From Cruorifilaria tuberocauda (Eukaryota; Nematoda; Chromadorea; Rhabditida; Onchocercidae), in the NCBI GenBank assembly GCA_013365365.1, contig JABVXU010000545.1:1-35777 (forward strand): a stretch of DNA of 35,777 bases, written 5' to 3'. The notes under the pieces were generated by a model. The model ran no database searches, was not told where the DNA came from, and saw only the letters and a program-made list of their open reading frames with translations. Shown in pieces: positions 1 to 10,094 of the stretch (position 1 is the stretch's first letter; every line of letters begins with the position of its first letter). Made by a program: the position numbers and the translations under genes.

Positions 1-488
1 TGGCATTTCTAGCTTTTGCTTTTATTGCTTTTAATGATAGGCATTGGGAGCTTTAGCAGTCATAGAGATTTAAAAGACATAATTCTGATTTTCCATGAAT
101 TGATGATGGGCTAAACAATGTTCGTTTTGTATGTACAGAAGAATTCAAACTATGTACAAAATTCATTGAGATGAAAGATGCAGTGTTGTTTTTGATAAGA
201 TGTTATATTTAGTAGTATCGCTATCATTCTGTAAAGTGTTTTTGACAGAGCAGCAGTGAATCTAAAGGATCACTTTAGCAGTCCATAAATGCTACACAAA
301 AAGCATTTGACACAAATATAATATGACGTAACCGTATTCGTACATTTCCATAGCTATTTCCAGTTTGGTTGGAAATGATATCTATTTCTTCTTCTCGATT
401 TGTTAAAATCCGAAATTACTTTTATGGGATCGTGGTTTTATGTTGAAACAGATATTTTGTATTTGAAGATAAAATGTTTCCTTCCTTT

Positions 489-509
489 AGCCATTAGCCA
501 TTAGCCATT
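489..509. repeat. Three tandem copies of AGCCATT
   Basis: The 7-mer AGCCATT is repeated three times without mismatch. No function is evident. Confidence 0.8.
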
Positions 510-2397
510 AATTTAAATGAGGTTCTTCACGAGATCTCTGCAGAACATTGTAGATTTTTCTTTCAAAATATTAATGGATACAATTTAATTAGATTTAGTT
601 GACAGTTCAATCCATCTTATTTTGTCACGAAAGTATTTCCTTATGGTTATTTTGATTCTGGAAGGAAACGGAATAAAATAGCGTATATCTCAACGATATT
701 CTGAAGCATCAGAAAGTCAGAGAAAGAAGTAGGGAATAGAATTCAATCTCCGATGCTGAAAATTTCAGTTTAAACTGTTCGTTATTCCACTCTGATTTAT
801 TACTTTTAATCGCATTTTTCTTGTCATTTCTTGAGAAAAGCATATACCACAAGTTCATCGTGCTTTCCCTCCGTTTATGATTTAAATAGACAAATTTTCT
901 TCCGTAAAACTTTGGTAAGAGAATTTCTTTTAAAAAGATTAAAAGATCACTTCGTTTTGCTATTTTCCCATTTTGCAACTATACATTTCTGTTGAATATA
1001 TTTTCCCTCTCTCCTTCGTTTAATTTCTCCATGACTGTTTTTTCTTTGAGAGGGCAGATATTGGAAATGCAATTTTGTTCTAATTGTTTCCCCGTAATTT
1101 CTTTGGAAAAATCAGAGAAGCGAAGAAAAATCGACATATCTTACTGGATATATCTTAGGAGTCTCTTGCTGATTCAAAATCAGTTTTTTTTTGTGTAATC
1201 TGCAGAGATAAATGAGATATGCAGAAGTTATCACTACGAAGAAGAGAAATTTAAGTCAATTATAACTTATTTGTAGTCTAGAAAGTGCTTTTTATATGTT
1301 ATCATTTATTTCATCAAAATATATTTAGGTCAGTAGCTGGAGACGCTATTTATTAAAAGAGATTTGGCAAGAATTCATTTATAGTCATTACTTCTCAGCT
1401 GTGAATTCATCTATGTTTCATAAGATGCTTACAGAATCACTTTTTGCTCTGGTTATATGAAATTCAAGATAATGTGATAACGACATGTGAAAAATTAAAT
1501 GCAGGGTGTAAAACAAAGTCTTAAATATTGAGAATAAGTCATGTTGAGTAAACATTTAGGAAATTAATGAAACAGAGCAATCAGTAAATGAGAAGCTTAA
1601 AAAAACAGGTAATATAAGAAATATAAATAAAATCGAGAAGCCGTTTCTATTAAGCGGTATTCGTTTGATGATTTTTGTTACTCAAGTCTACCAGAGTATA
1701 AACTAATAGCGGTTGCGTTTCCTCATATTATATGTATTTCTGCAATTTTATATGGAGGATTGGACATATTGTTGCGATTTTGTACGTATGTTATCGATAT
1801 TGAGAGTGAACAGATTTCAGTTTTCGCTAGATCCTTCCGGAAATCTACATAAAAATAAAAGCGTTCTCCTGAAAAATATCTTTCTTTTGCAACTGAGCCG
1901 AACATCTCCAAGTATTGCTTTATGCGTTGTGACATTTTTGAACACTGAATTCTATCAGTCTAACCGTTATACCGATACAAGAGAGGATTTTGGTCTAACT
2001 TAAATTTTTGAATCCAAATCGTTATTTGTAATCCGCTGATCCTGATCGATATGTTTGATGAGGTTTTGATTTTGGTAGTGAATGCTTTGGGGGCAGGCTT
2101 GCTTGTTTGTAGTCTCTAACGTGATATCTTATCACTTATATGAGCAGCTATTCCGCGTTATATCCTTTTGGTTTGGCATAATACTAGTAAGTTGGCCAAC
2201 AGAAATCCATTTTAAAAACTCATGAAATTAAGAAGGAAATGAAATTGGACGAAAGACGTTGCAGACTTCTAAAAATTCTCGAACATTCTCCCTAAGACGC
2301 CCTCCTTTTTTAGAGTTGTGAAAGGAAAAAGTCCATTCAATGATGCAAATTTCAGTCTTGTTTATTCGTTAAGAAAATCGTTCTCGAGGAAAGGCAA

Positions 2398-2439
2398 GAG
2401 AGAAAGAAGAGTCAGTCGTCCTCTCTTTTCCTTTCTCTC
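2398..2439. repeat. Imperfect purine/pyrimidine inverted repeat
   Basis: A purine arm at 2398-2411 (GAGAGAAAGAAGAG) can pair with a pyrimidine arm at 2423-2439 (CTCTTTTCCTTTCTCTC), leaving a small bulge and an 11-nt loop. It lies about 35 bp before the CRE. It could be a hairpin or simply a low-complexity tract typical of promoters. Confidence 0.5.
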
Positions 2440-2473
2440 CCATATTCGTCATTTTCTGTTAGAAGTGCAAATA

Positions 2474-2481
2474 TGACGTCA
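2474..2481. promoter_or_regulatory. Perfect palindromic cAMP-response element
   Basis: The sequence is TGACGTCA, the full consensus site for CREB/ATF dimers. A GC-box-like GGGGCGG follows at 2507-2513. Related 7/8 or half sites occur at 324-331 (TGACGTAA), 3499-3506 (TGACGTAT) and 3573-3580 (TGACGTCG). Because a CREB gene lies downstream, autoregulation is a reasonable inference. An 8-mer like this has a fair chance (about 0.3 by base composition) of occurring once in a window this size, so the site alone is not proof. Confidence 0.4.
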
Positions 2482-2506
2482 ATTCGAAATTGTCGGACAA
2501 GATAGA

Positions 2507-2513
2507 GGGGCGG
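2507..2513 (+). promoter_or_regulatory. GC-box-like GGGGCGG
   Basis: A GGGGCGG core of the Sp1/KLF type stands out in AT-rich DNA 26 bp after the CRE. Together with the CRE it suggests promoter or enhancer DNA, but no TATA box or transcription start can be assigned. Confidence 0.3.
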
Positions 2514-3393
2514 AGAAGGTGGAACTTCGGCTAGTATTAATTATGATTATGTATGTGTACGTGATGACGACTGTGGAAACAACGATTTGAACAATATTTT
2601 CCTTCCATCATTTGAACAATACTTCTTTAGCTCTTTCAAAGCCTATTGGTTTATCCGTTTATTTGCCTATTGCTCTACTCATATGTTCGGTATTCTCTCA
2701 TCGATTTAGTTTTACTTTTCCCTTCAAGAGTTTCAGATTTTATTATTCCAATAATTTGTAGTATTGTAATGGTGTTCATTTCGTTTCATTAAAATGTTTA
2801 TGCACTAGAAGGGATCCACATCATTCCCATCTTTTCTTCACTTTTTTCGCTCTATTTTTTGTTTTGTTCCAGACTTAGGATTCATAGCGATATGTTTCGT
2901 CGATAAAGAGAGTTGTTGAAAGCCTAGCAACATTAACTGTCATATCTTTTGTCCCCTCATTCTGCTGATCATTTCCTTGCGGAGAGATGACTATTGTGTT
3001 ATAGCTGTAGTTAATGCTCCCATAGCATATACGTAATTCCTTCCATTTTGTGCTGTGTAGTTCTGGATCCAGCTGGATGATGATCATAATGATCTCTCAT
3101 ATTGCTTTTTAAAATATCACTTAATGATCGAAATTTTTCCTCACTTTCATTTCCATGTGCTTCTCTCAGTCCATTTCTCTCTCAGCTCTCAGCTTGGATT
3201 CTTATACCACTGGAAAAACGTGCTGAAAGTGAAAGAGAGAGGGAGAGAGAGAGAGGGTAAAGGAGCGAGTATTGGTAACGCAATCGGAGATGTTATTCGG
3301 TCGTTTCATACTCTCTGATAAGGTCTTCTCATTTCTTTCGGATTTTTTGTTTTTTCGTACTTTGTACCTTATAAAAGAGCATATGCCAACATA

Positions 3394-3460
3394 CAAATAC
3401 ATACACACATACATACATATGCACACGTACACCTACACACACACACACACATACATACCG
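3394..3460. repeat. Compound (CATA)n/(CA)n microsatellite
   Basis: A CATA-rich run is followed by about nine CA units and further CATA units. It generates spurious Tyr/Thr/His frames on both strands. Confidence 0.85.
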
Positions 3461-6400
3461 ATCAACCTATCAGCATTATTTCCGCTGCCTTGTGGATTTG
3501 ACGTATGAGAGCTTTCAAAGTATTTCTTTTATTTCTTATTATTCTCACTCTTATTTGAACACTTCCTGCTGATGACGTCGGTCAGATTTTTTCAACTTCG
3601 CTGAGATTAAGGTTTGAGAGACAATATGAAGTAGAAAAGGTCTATTTATAGCAGTAAACCTTCAAGGAGATATATAAATTAATGGTGTTATAAAGTAGTT
3701 TATTTGAATCGGAGATAAATGAGCTGATAATATAGTAGTGAAAAAAAGAAATAATTGGAATGAATGAGGAAAGGAGAGGGAGAAATAGAGCATTCCCTGA
3801 CGATGAACTGCACAATATTGAACATACCACAGTTACCACCTTGCATGAACAGCAAAAAATACACCATCATACTAATATAATTCGAACTTTTTCATGTTGT
3901 ATCACCGATTGCAAAGTATAGGAAATATAATATTTGAGATTTCAGTTTACATTGTGATGCTTGTTGATTGCTATGTTGTGAAGTGTCAGCTCTTTCTTAG
4001 ATCGAAAGATAATGGTGAATTTCTCTTCTCCATCAGTTATTCCTATTAAACATATCTTCCTGCCATTTAATATTAACTGAACATCTCTCTCTCTCTTCTC
4101 TTACACTCTTCCATCAGTTATTTTTATAAGAGATTAATGTAGTGATCTTAAATTCTGTTATTTTATTTCGCTTTTTTGAGTGAACTTTGGTTTTCCTCCA
4201 AAAAGTTTTTGGAATATGGGAAATCATTTCAAGAAATCCTTGCTTGTGCACTACGTCGCATTATTTTGTTTGTAATCCTCTTCGAAAATCAGTGACTCTT
4301 CACGTTTCATCGTTAAGTGAATTTAACATCTCTGTTTTAATATGCTACAAAGCCAATGATGCATGATAGTAAGTATGCAAATATAACAAACAGATCGCTG
4401 GCAACTCATTTAAATAATGATGTTTGGCTTATAAACGCAAAATCTCATAATATGATATATAAATTCTTTTTCTTTTGATTTATTTCAAGTTTTCGATTAC
4501 TTGTTTATATTTGTTTTTAATAGATCAAACAACTTGAGAAGTGTAGGGCTCTTTAAACTGCATAACATTTTCACTTTTACATTTTGTATAGAATTAAGTA
4601 GATTCCGTAAGTGATTCATTGACTCATAATTAATGTATTTGAGTTCTGAAATGTGTACATTTCAGTACATAGGCGATATAATCATTTGTGTAATCAGCAG
4701 TTGTTTTAATGTCTTGATCTGAAATTTTCAAAATTTTTCTTTATATGTCATCTCGATGTTACATAACAGTTTATAAAATCTCCATATTGGTGAAAGAATC
4801 AAAATAAAGGCGATGAGATCCGGAGGATGTAATTCTCCAAACGCACAAAAGCAATTTTCGATGTTTAAAAAGATAATATTCAGTCATTGATCAAGGAAAG
4901 AATTATTGGGTTGTGATGATGATTTGTGTTAAAAATAGAACAGATACTTTTACTTGGAGAGTTGAGTGTATATGTGTCTGTGTCAACATATAATGCCCAT
5001 AATAGGTGGAAAAAGTATTGCTATGGGTAACGAATATCGCCGTTATTATTACTATGTCTAAATTCAGATTTTCCTTGAAAACAAGGAAAAAGTCGAGTTT
5101 AAGCTTTTCTGTTTATCGAAATTCTTCTCCTATTGTACTCTTGTCTCATGATTACAAGGATGAAACAACTTAATAATTGTTGCTAGCCATCAAAATTTTT
5201 CGGTTTAATTTGCTAATTAATTGTTGTCGAATTGAAAATCCATTTTTTTCTTGATCGGTTGCGATAAAACTAGCCAACATGTTGGGAGAAGTAAAATGAA
5301 AACGATAAGAATTGTCACACGAAAGGAAAAGCTGAAAGAAGTAGAAGTTTGAAGTTTTCAAGATTAAAATAGGGATGATTTCTTATTAATTGCTTCAGAC
5401 TCTCCTTTATTGGTGAGTCTGTGGTTTATCCTGATAATACATTGAATACTAATGCATGATGTATTACTTTATCAGCTAATTAAAAATCGAGTCATTGAAC
5501 TACCGATAAATGGCCTTGGTATATAGCAAATTATTACCAACAAATAATTCATGTTATTTTATATAAAATTCATGTCATAACATGTTTTTTTCGCACCTTT
5601 GCATTCGCTTGTCAACTAGTTCACGAAGAGTACATTCTTTTTTGCAGATTTGCTCATTTTTGTGAAAATTTTTGCAATTGAGAAGGATGCATTCTTCACT
5701 TGCGCGTATTTGTAAAATTTTATGCTCATTCCCAGTTCGTTTGTTACAAATAATTGAAAAATAATTTTATCACTATTTTGCACTTTTCAAAAAAAAATTA
5801 AGAATTAGTTATTAGATTCATTGCTTAAAAGCATGTTTACTTCTTATTACACATCGTGACTAGGTGGCAGTAACCGTGCTTCTATCGATTCTTCTATCGA
5901 CTCCTACTCCGTCGATGCATTTTCTTGAATCTTACATTCGACATATTCACGTGCTATCTTTTAGATGTTGCAGCAAGATCCGAGTTTTACTTAAACGTGT
6001 CTTTGTCCTTTTTAGAAAATTCTTCCGTTGACAGAGATCGAAGGTTGTTATATTATTTAATTTGATATTGGGGTTTTCTTTTTATGATTATGTAATATTT
6101 ATTTCAAGAGATTATAAGGATGTATTTCTTCTTCAAGATCCGAATATTATCTTTCTTTTTCAGTAGTACATTTATCGACATATTAGAATAAAAGCATAGG
6201 AGCTTCAAATTGTGGACCCAAGTTTTGTACAATTTTCGTTCCCTTTCAGACACATTTCACACTGATTTTTCATTAATTTCTGTAGAAAAGTTGACAATGA
6301 GTATTGTTTGTCTTGACTTATCTCGTTATCATCTTAACGCGTCACAAATGACAGTGTATAATAAAGGTGATGTCGATATTCGACTTTGAATGCGACGAAA

Positions 6401-6586
6401 TTTAATTGTTAACCTGAGCAGTTTTAAAAGTGGACTAAAGTTCGTGATACTAGGATATATTGATTTACCTTGTATAAATATAATTTAATTAATATGATTG
6501 ATTGATAAATATCTTCCAGAGGGGAAAGTGAGCTATGATCAAATTTTTTTTTTTGAAGTCTTTAACAGCATAATTTTTGTTTACAG

Positions 6587-6687
6587 AATGATCCTAAAAG
6601 ACTTGGAAACAGTGGATAAGCAACTCAAAAAAGAACCGGATGAACAGAGTGCTGCTTCAGTAGTCATTCAATCACCTGAAGAACAAG
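6587..6687 (+). other. CREB exon carrying the second half of the KID
   Basis: The acceptor TTTGTTTACAG precedes the exon and the donor is AAG|GTCTGT. One base precedes the ATG, so a spliced upstream exon can supply a codon ending in A, for example CGA or AGA, the Arg that follows Ser-Tyr in KID. The exon encodes MILKDLETVDKQLKKEPDEQ and continues with a Ser/Val-rich stretch. Leucines at positions 3 and 6 fit the amphipathic helix that binds CBP KIX. LKKE also fits a sumoylation-type consensus, a weak motif. Confidence 0.75.
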
Positions 6688-9318
6688 GTCTGTAGACTTG
6701 TTTCATGATTTTTGTACATGTACTATTTGTTCAGACCTGTTACGGTGCAGTTAGTTGATTTGAAAAGGTTGCATTTACTTCTTTTGCTATTATTTCTTTT
6801 GGACAAACAAGGATGACTCTAATTTCCTGTTACTAGCATGTGTGAAATACATAGAATTTTAACACTCACATTATTGTGTCATCCAAAAAATTTTTTTGAA
6901 AAAAGCCTATCTGGTGCGAACATTACAAATCGAGGATTTGCTAACTGCAGTTATTTTCGATTGGTCCTTATTAGTATTTTGATGAGGAGTTTTTCTTATT
7001 CTAATTTTCTTTTTGGCAGATGGTGATGAATGGTGTGGCAGATATCAAAAATCGTTCTCACTGTAGATAAGTTTGAATTTATCATTTGCTAAAATCGTAC
7101 GAGTCACATAATGTGATAGCATGAAAATTGCAGTAGAGACAGTTCGATCACAGATGTCATTAAGACAGGATCCTACTGCTCAGTTATCAGAGCAACAAGC
7201 AATCTCTTCTCGACTTGAGCAAGTCCAGTATATTGCACCTTCAGGTATGTTCATTAAACGAAACTTGATCCGTCTGTTAAAATTCTCATCAAAATTGTAT
7301 GTTTTTTAACATTATAAGTTTTCTTATACGAAAATATTTCCATTGTTTTGGTACGATAAAATTGTTCCCATATGTTTTTAATACATTATGTATTTCCAAT
7401 ACGTTAAAGAGATGTTGTTCGTTGTGATGGGCGAAACTGGTGTTGTCGAGAGCCCTGGGGAATGAGATATTAGATGGGATAGTTAGTAAAATTATAGGCA
7501 TTCTGCAATACTCTAATTCGAAACTGCTTGTGCAATCTGTATACTTTTTTATCATTATATGAAGAATGATGTATTGAATAATCAGATTTCGCATGACAAA
7601 GAACGATAACTTCGAAATGTTAGCTTCGTTAATTTAGAAATTTAATAATATATTTAAAATTGCAGGGTTGACTCGTCTTCATACAACAAACGGTAATCTG
7701 ACATTGAATTCAGCAGCACTAACTGGCATGCATAATGTTGGAGCAGCAGGTATGATTGGACAGTATTCACCAGCTGCTACGGTTGCAGCAGCAGCTGCAG
7801 CCGCCGCTGCTGCTGCTTCACGAGCAAATAACAGCACAGCAAAAGGCACACAGGTTCCTATTCTTGGCTGTTTTTTTCAATAATCGTAGTAATTTGTTTG
7901 TATACAATTTTTAGTCCTTATATCTTTATGATAAATGACCAGAAGAAGATAGGTAGATAGGGAGATAAATAAAAGAATGATAAAATAAAGACACAAATAC
8001 AACTAAATTGCTGAAAATTTAATTTCGGTCATAAAAACATGAGAGCAGTTTTATGTAATACCCATATTATCCATTGCAGGAATTACGCCAAACAGCAGGA
8101 TCATCATCGGGACCAGTTCCAGGGATGTTGCCAGTTAATACCGAAGTTTTGAGTCTCAAAACGATGAGTGCTGGTAGTGATGGTCAGCAGCAACAATATG
8201 TCCCTCCGAGTCAAGGAACTACTCAATGCACTGGTTCCCATTTTGTTATTACTCAACACTTTTAGATCTTTAACGATTTTCAAATCAAACTTTCTGAATA
8301 TATAGTTCGATAATCACGAGTTAGAAAATTCAATGCATTAATGCATTCAGTGCATCAAATTTAGATTTACGGATAAATTTCATGTTAGAGTTTAATTTGA
8401 TTTTTCTTATTTCTTAGTTGAATTAGCTTTTAAGCTGTTCATTTGAGGTAATCGAGTAGATTTTTGATTTTGGTTTTGATGAAGTAGAATAAACAAAAAA
8501 AAGATTAACATAATAATGATTCATTTGATATGCAGAGGCTTTTTTTTGACGTACAACTAATTAGTATATATATATATATATATATGTATATGCAAAAAAT
8601 TTGCGAGAGCTACATAAGCTTGTGATGCACTCATACTTTAAAACCCAAACGCCGTTTTTGAAACTCTGAAACTAAAGTAAAATTCAAATTTGCAGATTGG
8701 CAATCCACTGTAATATCTGGTTATACATCGTCCCCATCACCACTTGGTATGGCTGGTGGTAGTCGAACAACCACAGAAAGCGATGATAGCACAAGAAAGA
8801 GACAAGTGCGGCTCTTGAAAAATAGGTAGACACCATCTTATTTTCAAAAGAAAAGTACATAACTAAGGATTTCATTTTTTGAGAATCCCGCCACATTTCC
8901 CTCATGCACAATTTGAAATTTGAAAGGTGGTCCCAGATCGTGAAATTTGCAACGAAACTCCCATATATCGATGGTTGTTGGGATAAAATTGTTTGGCCAT
9001 TAGTTTAATAACTGTTTTAATACTTATCAAACGTTTTAATATTTATCAAACTGTTCACATTTATTTCATTACATTGGACCGAATACTTTTACTTCAAAGC
9101 AATGCGTCGTAATATTTTTATGCACTCACACATAATTGCTAAAGCTACATTATCTTTGTTGAAGAGAAGCTGCGAAAGAGTGCAGGCGGAAGAAAAAGGA
9201 ATATGTGAAATGTTTAGAAAATCGTGTTGCTGTTTTGGAAAATCAAAACAAAGCATTAATTGAAGAGTTGAAGACGTTGAAGGAATTGTATTGCAGGAAA
9301 GAGAAAAGCGAGTTATAA
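6588..9318 (+). CDS. crh-1: CREB-family bZIP transcription factor (CRH-1 orthologue), 5' end probably missing
   Basis: A nuclear cAMP/Ca2+-responsive transcription factor. Exons: 6587-6687, 7134-7244, 7666-7853, 8080-8233, 8696-8825, 9165-9318; from ATG 6588 this gives 278 codons with all phases consistent. Residues 1-8 (MILKDLET) match the second helix of the CREB kinase-inducible domain, normally preceded by RRPSYR, so the true start is probably upstream; ATG 6588 may serve only a short isoform. The middle is low-complexity with an 11-Ala tract and a QQQQ run. Basic region (about 216-240) contains NREAAKECRRKKKEYVKCLE, the CREB signature, with Cys234 and Cys244 at the conserved positions. 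The zipper has leucines 245, 252, 259 and 266. The last intron ends in an unusual AAG (9162-9164). The donor after 8233 is uncertain; 8173 and 8182 are phase-compatible alternatives. The family call is firm, the 5' end is not. Confidence 0.93.
8565..8590. repeat. (TA)n tract in CREB intron
   Basis: About ten TA units followed by GTATATG, inside the intron between the 8080 and 8696 exons. Confidence 0.85.
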
Positions 9319-9768
9319 TTATTTTTAACAAGAGGAAAATTCTATTATTGTATTCCTTGAATTGCGTCCAATTTCTGCTTGCTTCAGGGAATTTTTTACA
9401 TCGTTTATAGGCTCGGAATTTTCATATTTAGTTGTAAAAGTTATTATAAATGAATTGTATCCATAATTGTTTCTCGAGTATGTTTTTGAATTAAATGAGA
9501 GTGCAAAAGGAAATTACTTATTCTTCTCTATATTTGGTAATCCGAGAGAATGTAGAAATGATCTTAAACTTAAAATTTGACTTGTACCTATCCACTTGCT
9601 TGGAAATGAAGTGTTACAAGTATATTTTTCTTTTTATAGACTAAACGGGTTATAGCGATTTTGGAAATCCTAACTTGAATTAATTTGAAGTGGCAGTGAC
9701 ATTTTCATCAGTAGCCGTTTGCTTACATTAGTATTGAATGAAAAGGAAAACCATCATTGTAGCTGTAT

Positions 9769-9774
9769 AATAAA
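9769..9774 (+). terminator. Candidate CREB polyadenylation signal AATAAA
   Basis: AATAAA lies about 450 nt after the CREB stop codon, a reasonable 3' UTR length. No cleavage site can be assigned from sequence alone. Confidence 0.45.
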
Positions 9775-9860
9775 AAATTTGAAATTAGTTAGTATTTGAT
9801 ACCAAAAAATCTTAATATTGAAATGCTGAATAATGTCTGTTTAGTATGGCTAGGTTCTTT

Positions 9861-10094
9861 TTAAACATTATAGTCATTATATGTTATGATTTTATCATTT
9901 TTGATTTCGATTTTTCTCTTCAAATTTTGTTGAGAGAAGTTTTCTGCTGCATCATCGTTTTCCCGGTAATGTATTATTTGTTTATGATTGTCCTGTAATT
10001 TTCTTTTTTGATGTACAATATTTTTCATTGCGTTCAAAGATTGGATTTTTCGGATATTTTTTAAACGTGCGGCGGTGGTAATGTTCTGGCTCAT
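9861..10094 (-). CDS. Possible small basic protein, 77 aa, unrecognised
   Basis: I do not recognise this frame. It begins with an ATG directly after ATATTTACAG, a good nematode 3' splice site, so a spliced-leader acceptor is possible. The product would be basic and rich in Lys, Asn, Gln and Ile (starts MSQNITTAARLKNIRKIQ), with no membrane segment and no known motif. It would be convergent with CREB, its stop lying about 90 bp past the CREB poly(A) signal. I see no AATAAA closely downstream on its own strand. An A-rich strand readily yields Lys/Asn/Ile frames of this length, so chance is the more likely explanation. Confidence 0.18.
   Translation of the reverse strand: MSQNITTAARLKNIRKIQSLNAMKNIVHQKRKLQDNHKQIIHYRENDDAAENFSQQNLKRKIEIKNDKIITYNDYNV

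Larger units (their letters stand above)
1..6586. other. Non-coding region upstream of / intronic to the CREB gene
   Basis: No convincing exon is seen in these 6.5 kb on either strand. The only open frames are short and AT-driven, apart from a better-balanced block at 2875-3087 (minus frame), reported as a finding. The following exon (6587) opens with a splice acceptor and continues a KID motif whose first half should lie upstream. I scanned the plus strand here by eye for an exon encoding Arg-Arg-Pro-Ser-Tyr and found none, so this stretch is probably a long intron or an alternative promoter region. GC-richer patches at about 2280-2560 and 2870-3600 carry CRE-like sites, a GC box and purine/pyrimidine tracts, which fits regulatory DNA. 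Confidence 0.6.

Noticed and set aside
601..625. GTTCAATCC resembling a tRNA B box
   Set aside because: No matching A box, acceptor stem or anticodon arm can be formed around it.
1713..2003. Overlapping open frames on both strands
   Set aside because: AT-driven composition, no motif and no convincing splice context; the two frames shadow each other.
2295..2309. Frame reading Arg-Arg-Pro-Pro-Phe, considered as the missing KID half
   Set aside because: It lacks Ser-Tyr, has no splice donor in the right phase and runs into a stop.
3202..3508. His/Thr/Tyr and Val/Cys/Met frames on both strands
   Set aside because: They are translations of the CA/CATA microsatellite.
3861..3872. Frame reading Thr-Pro-Ser-Tyr, considered as the missing KID half
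   Set aside because: No arginines precede it and a stop codon follows immediately.
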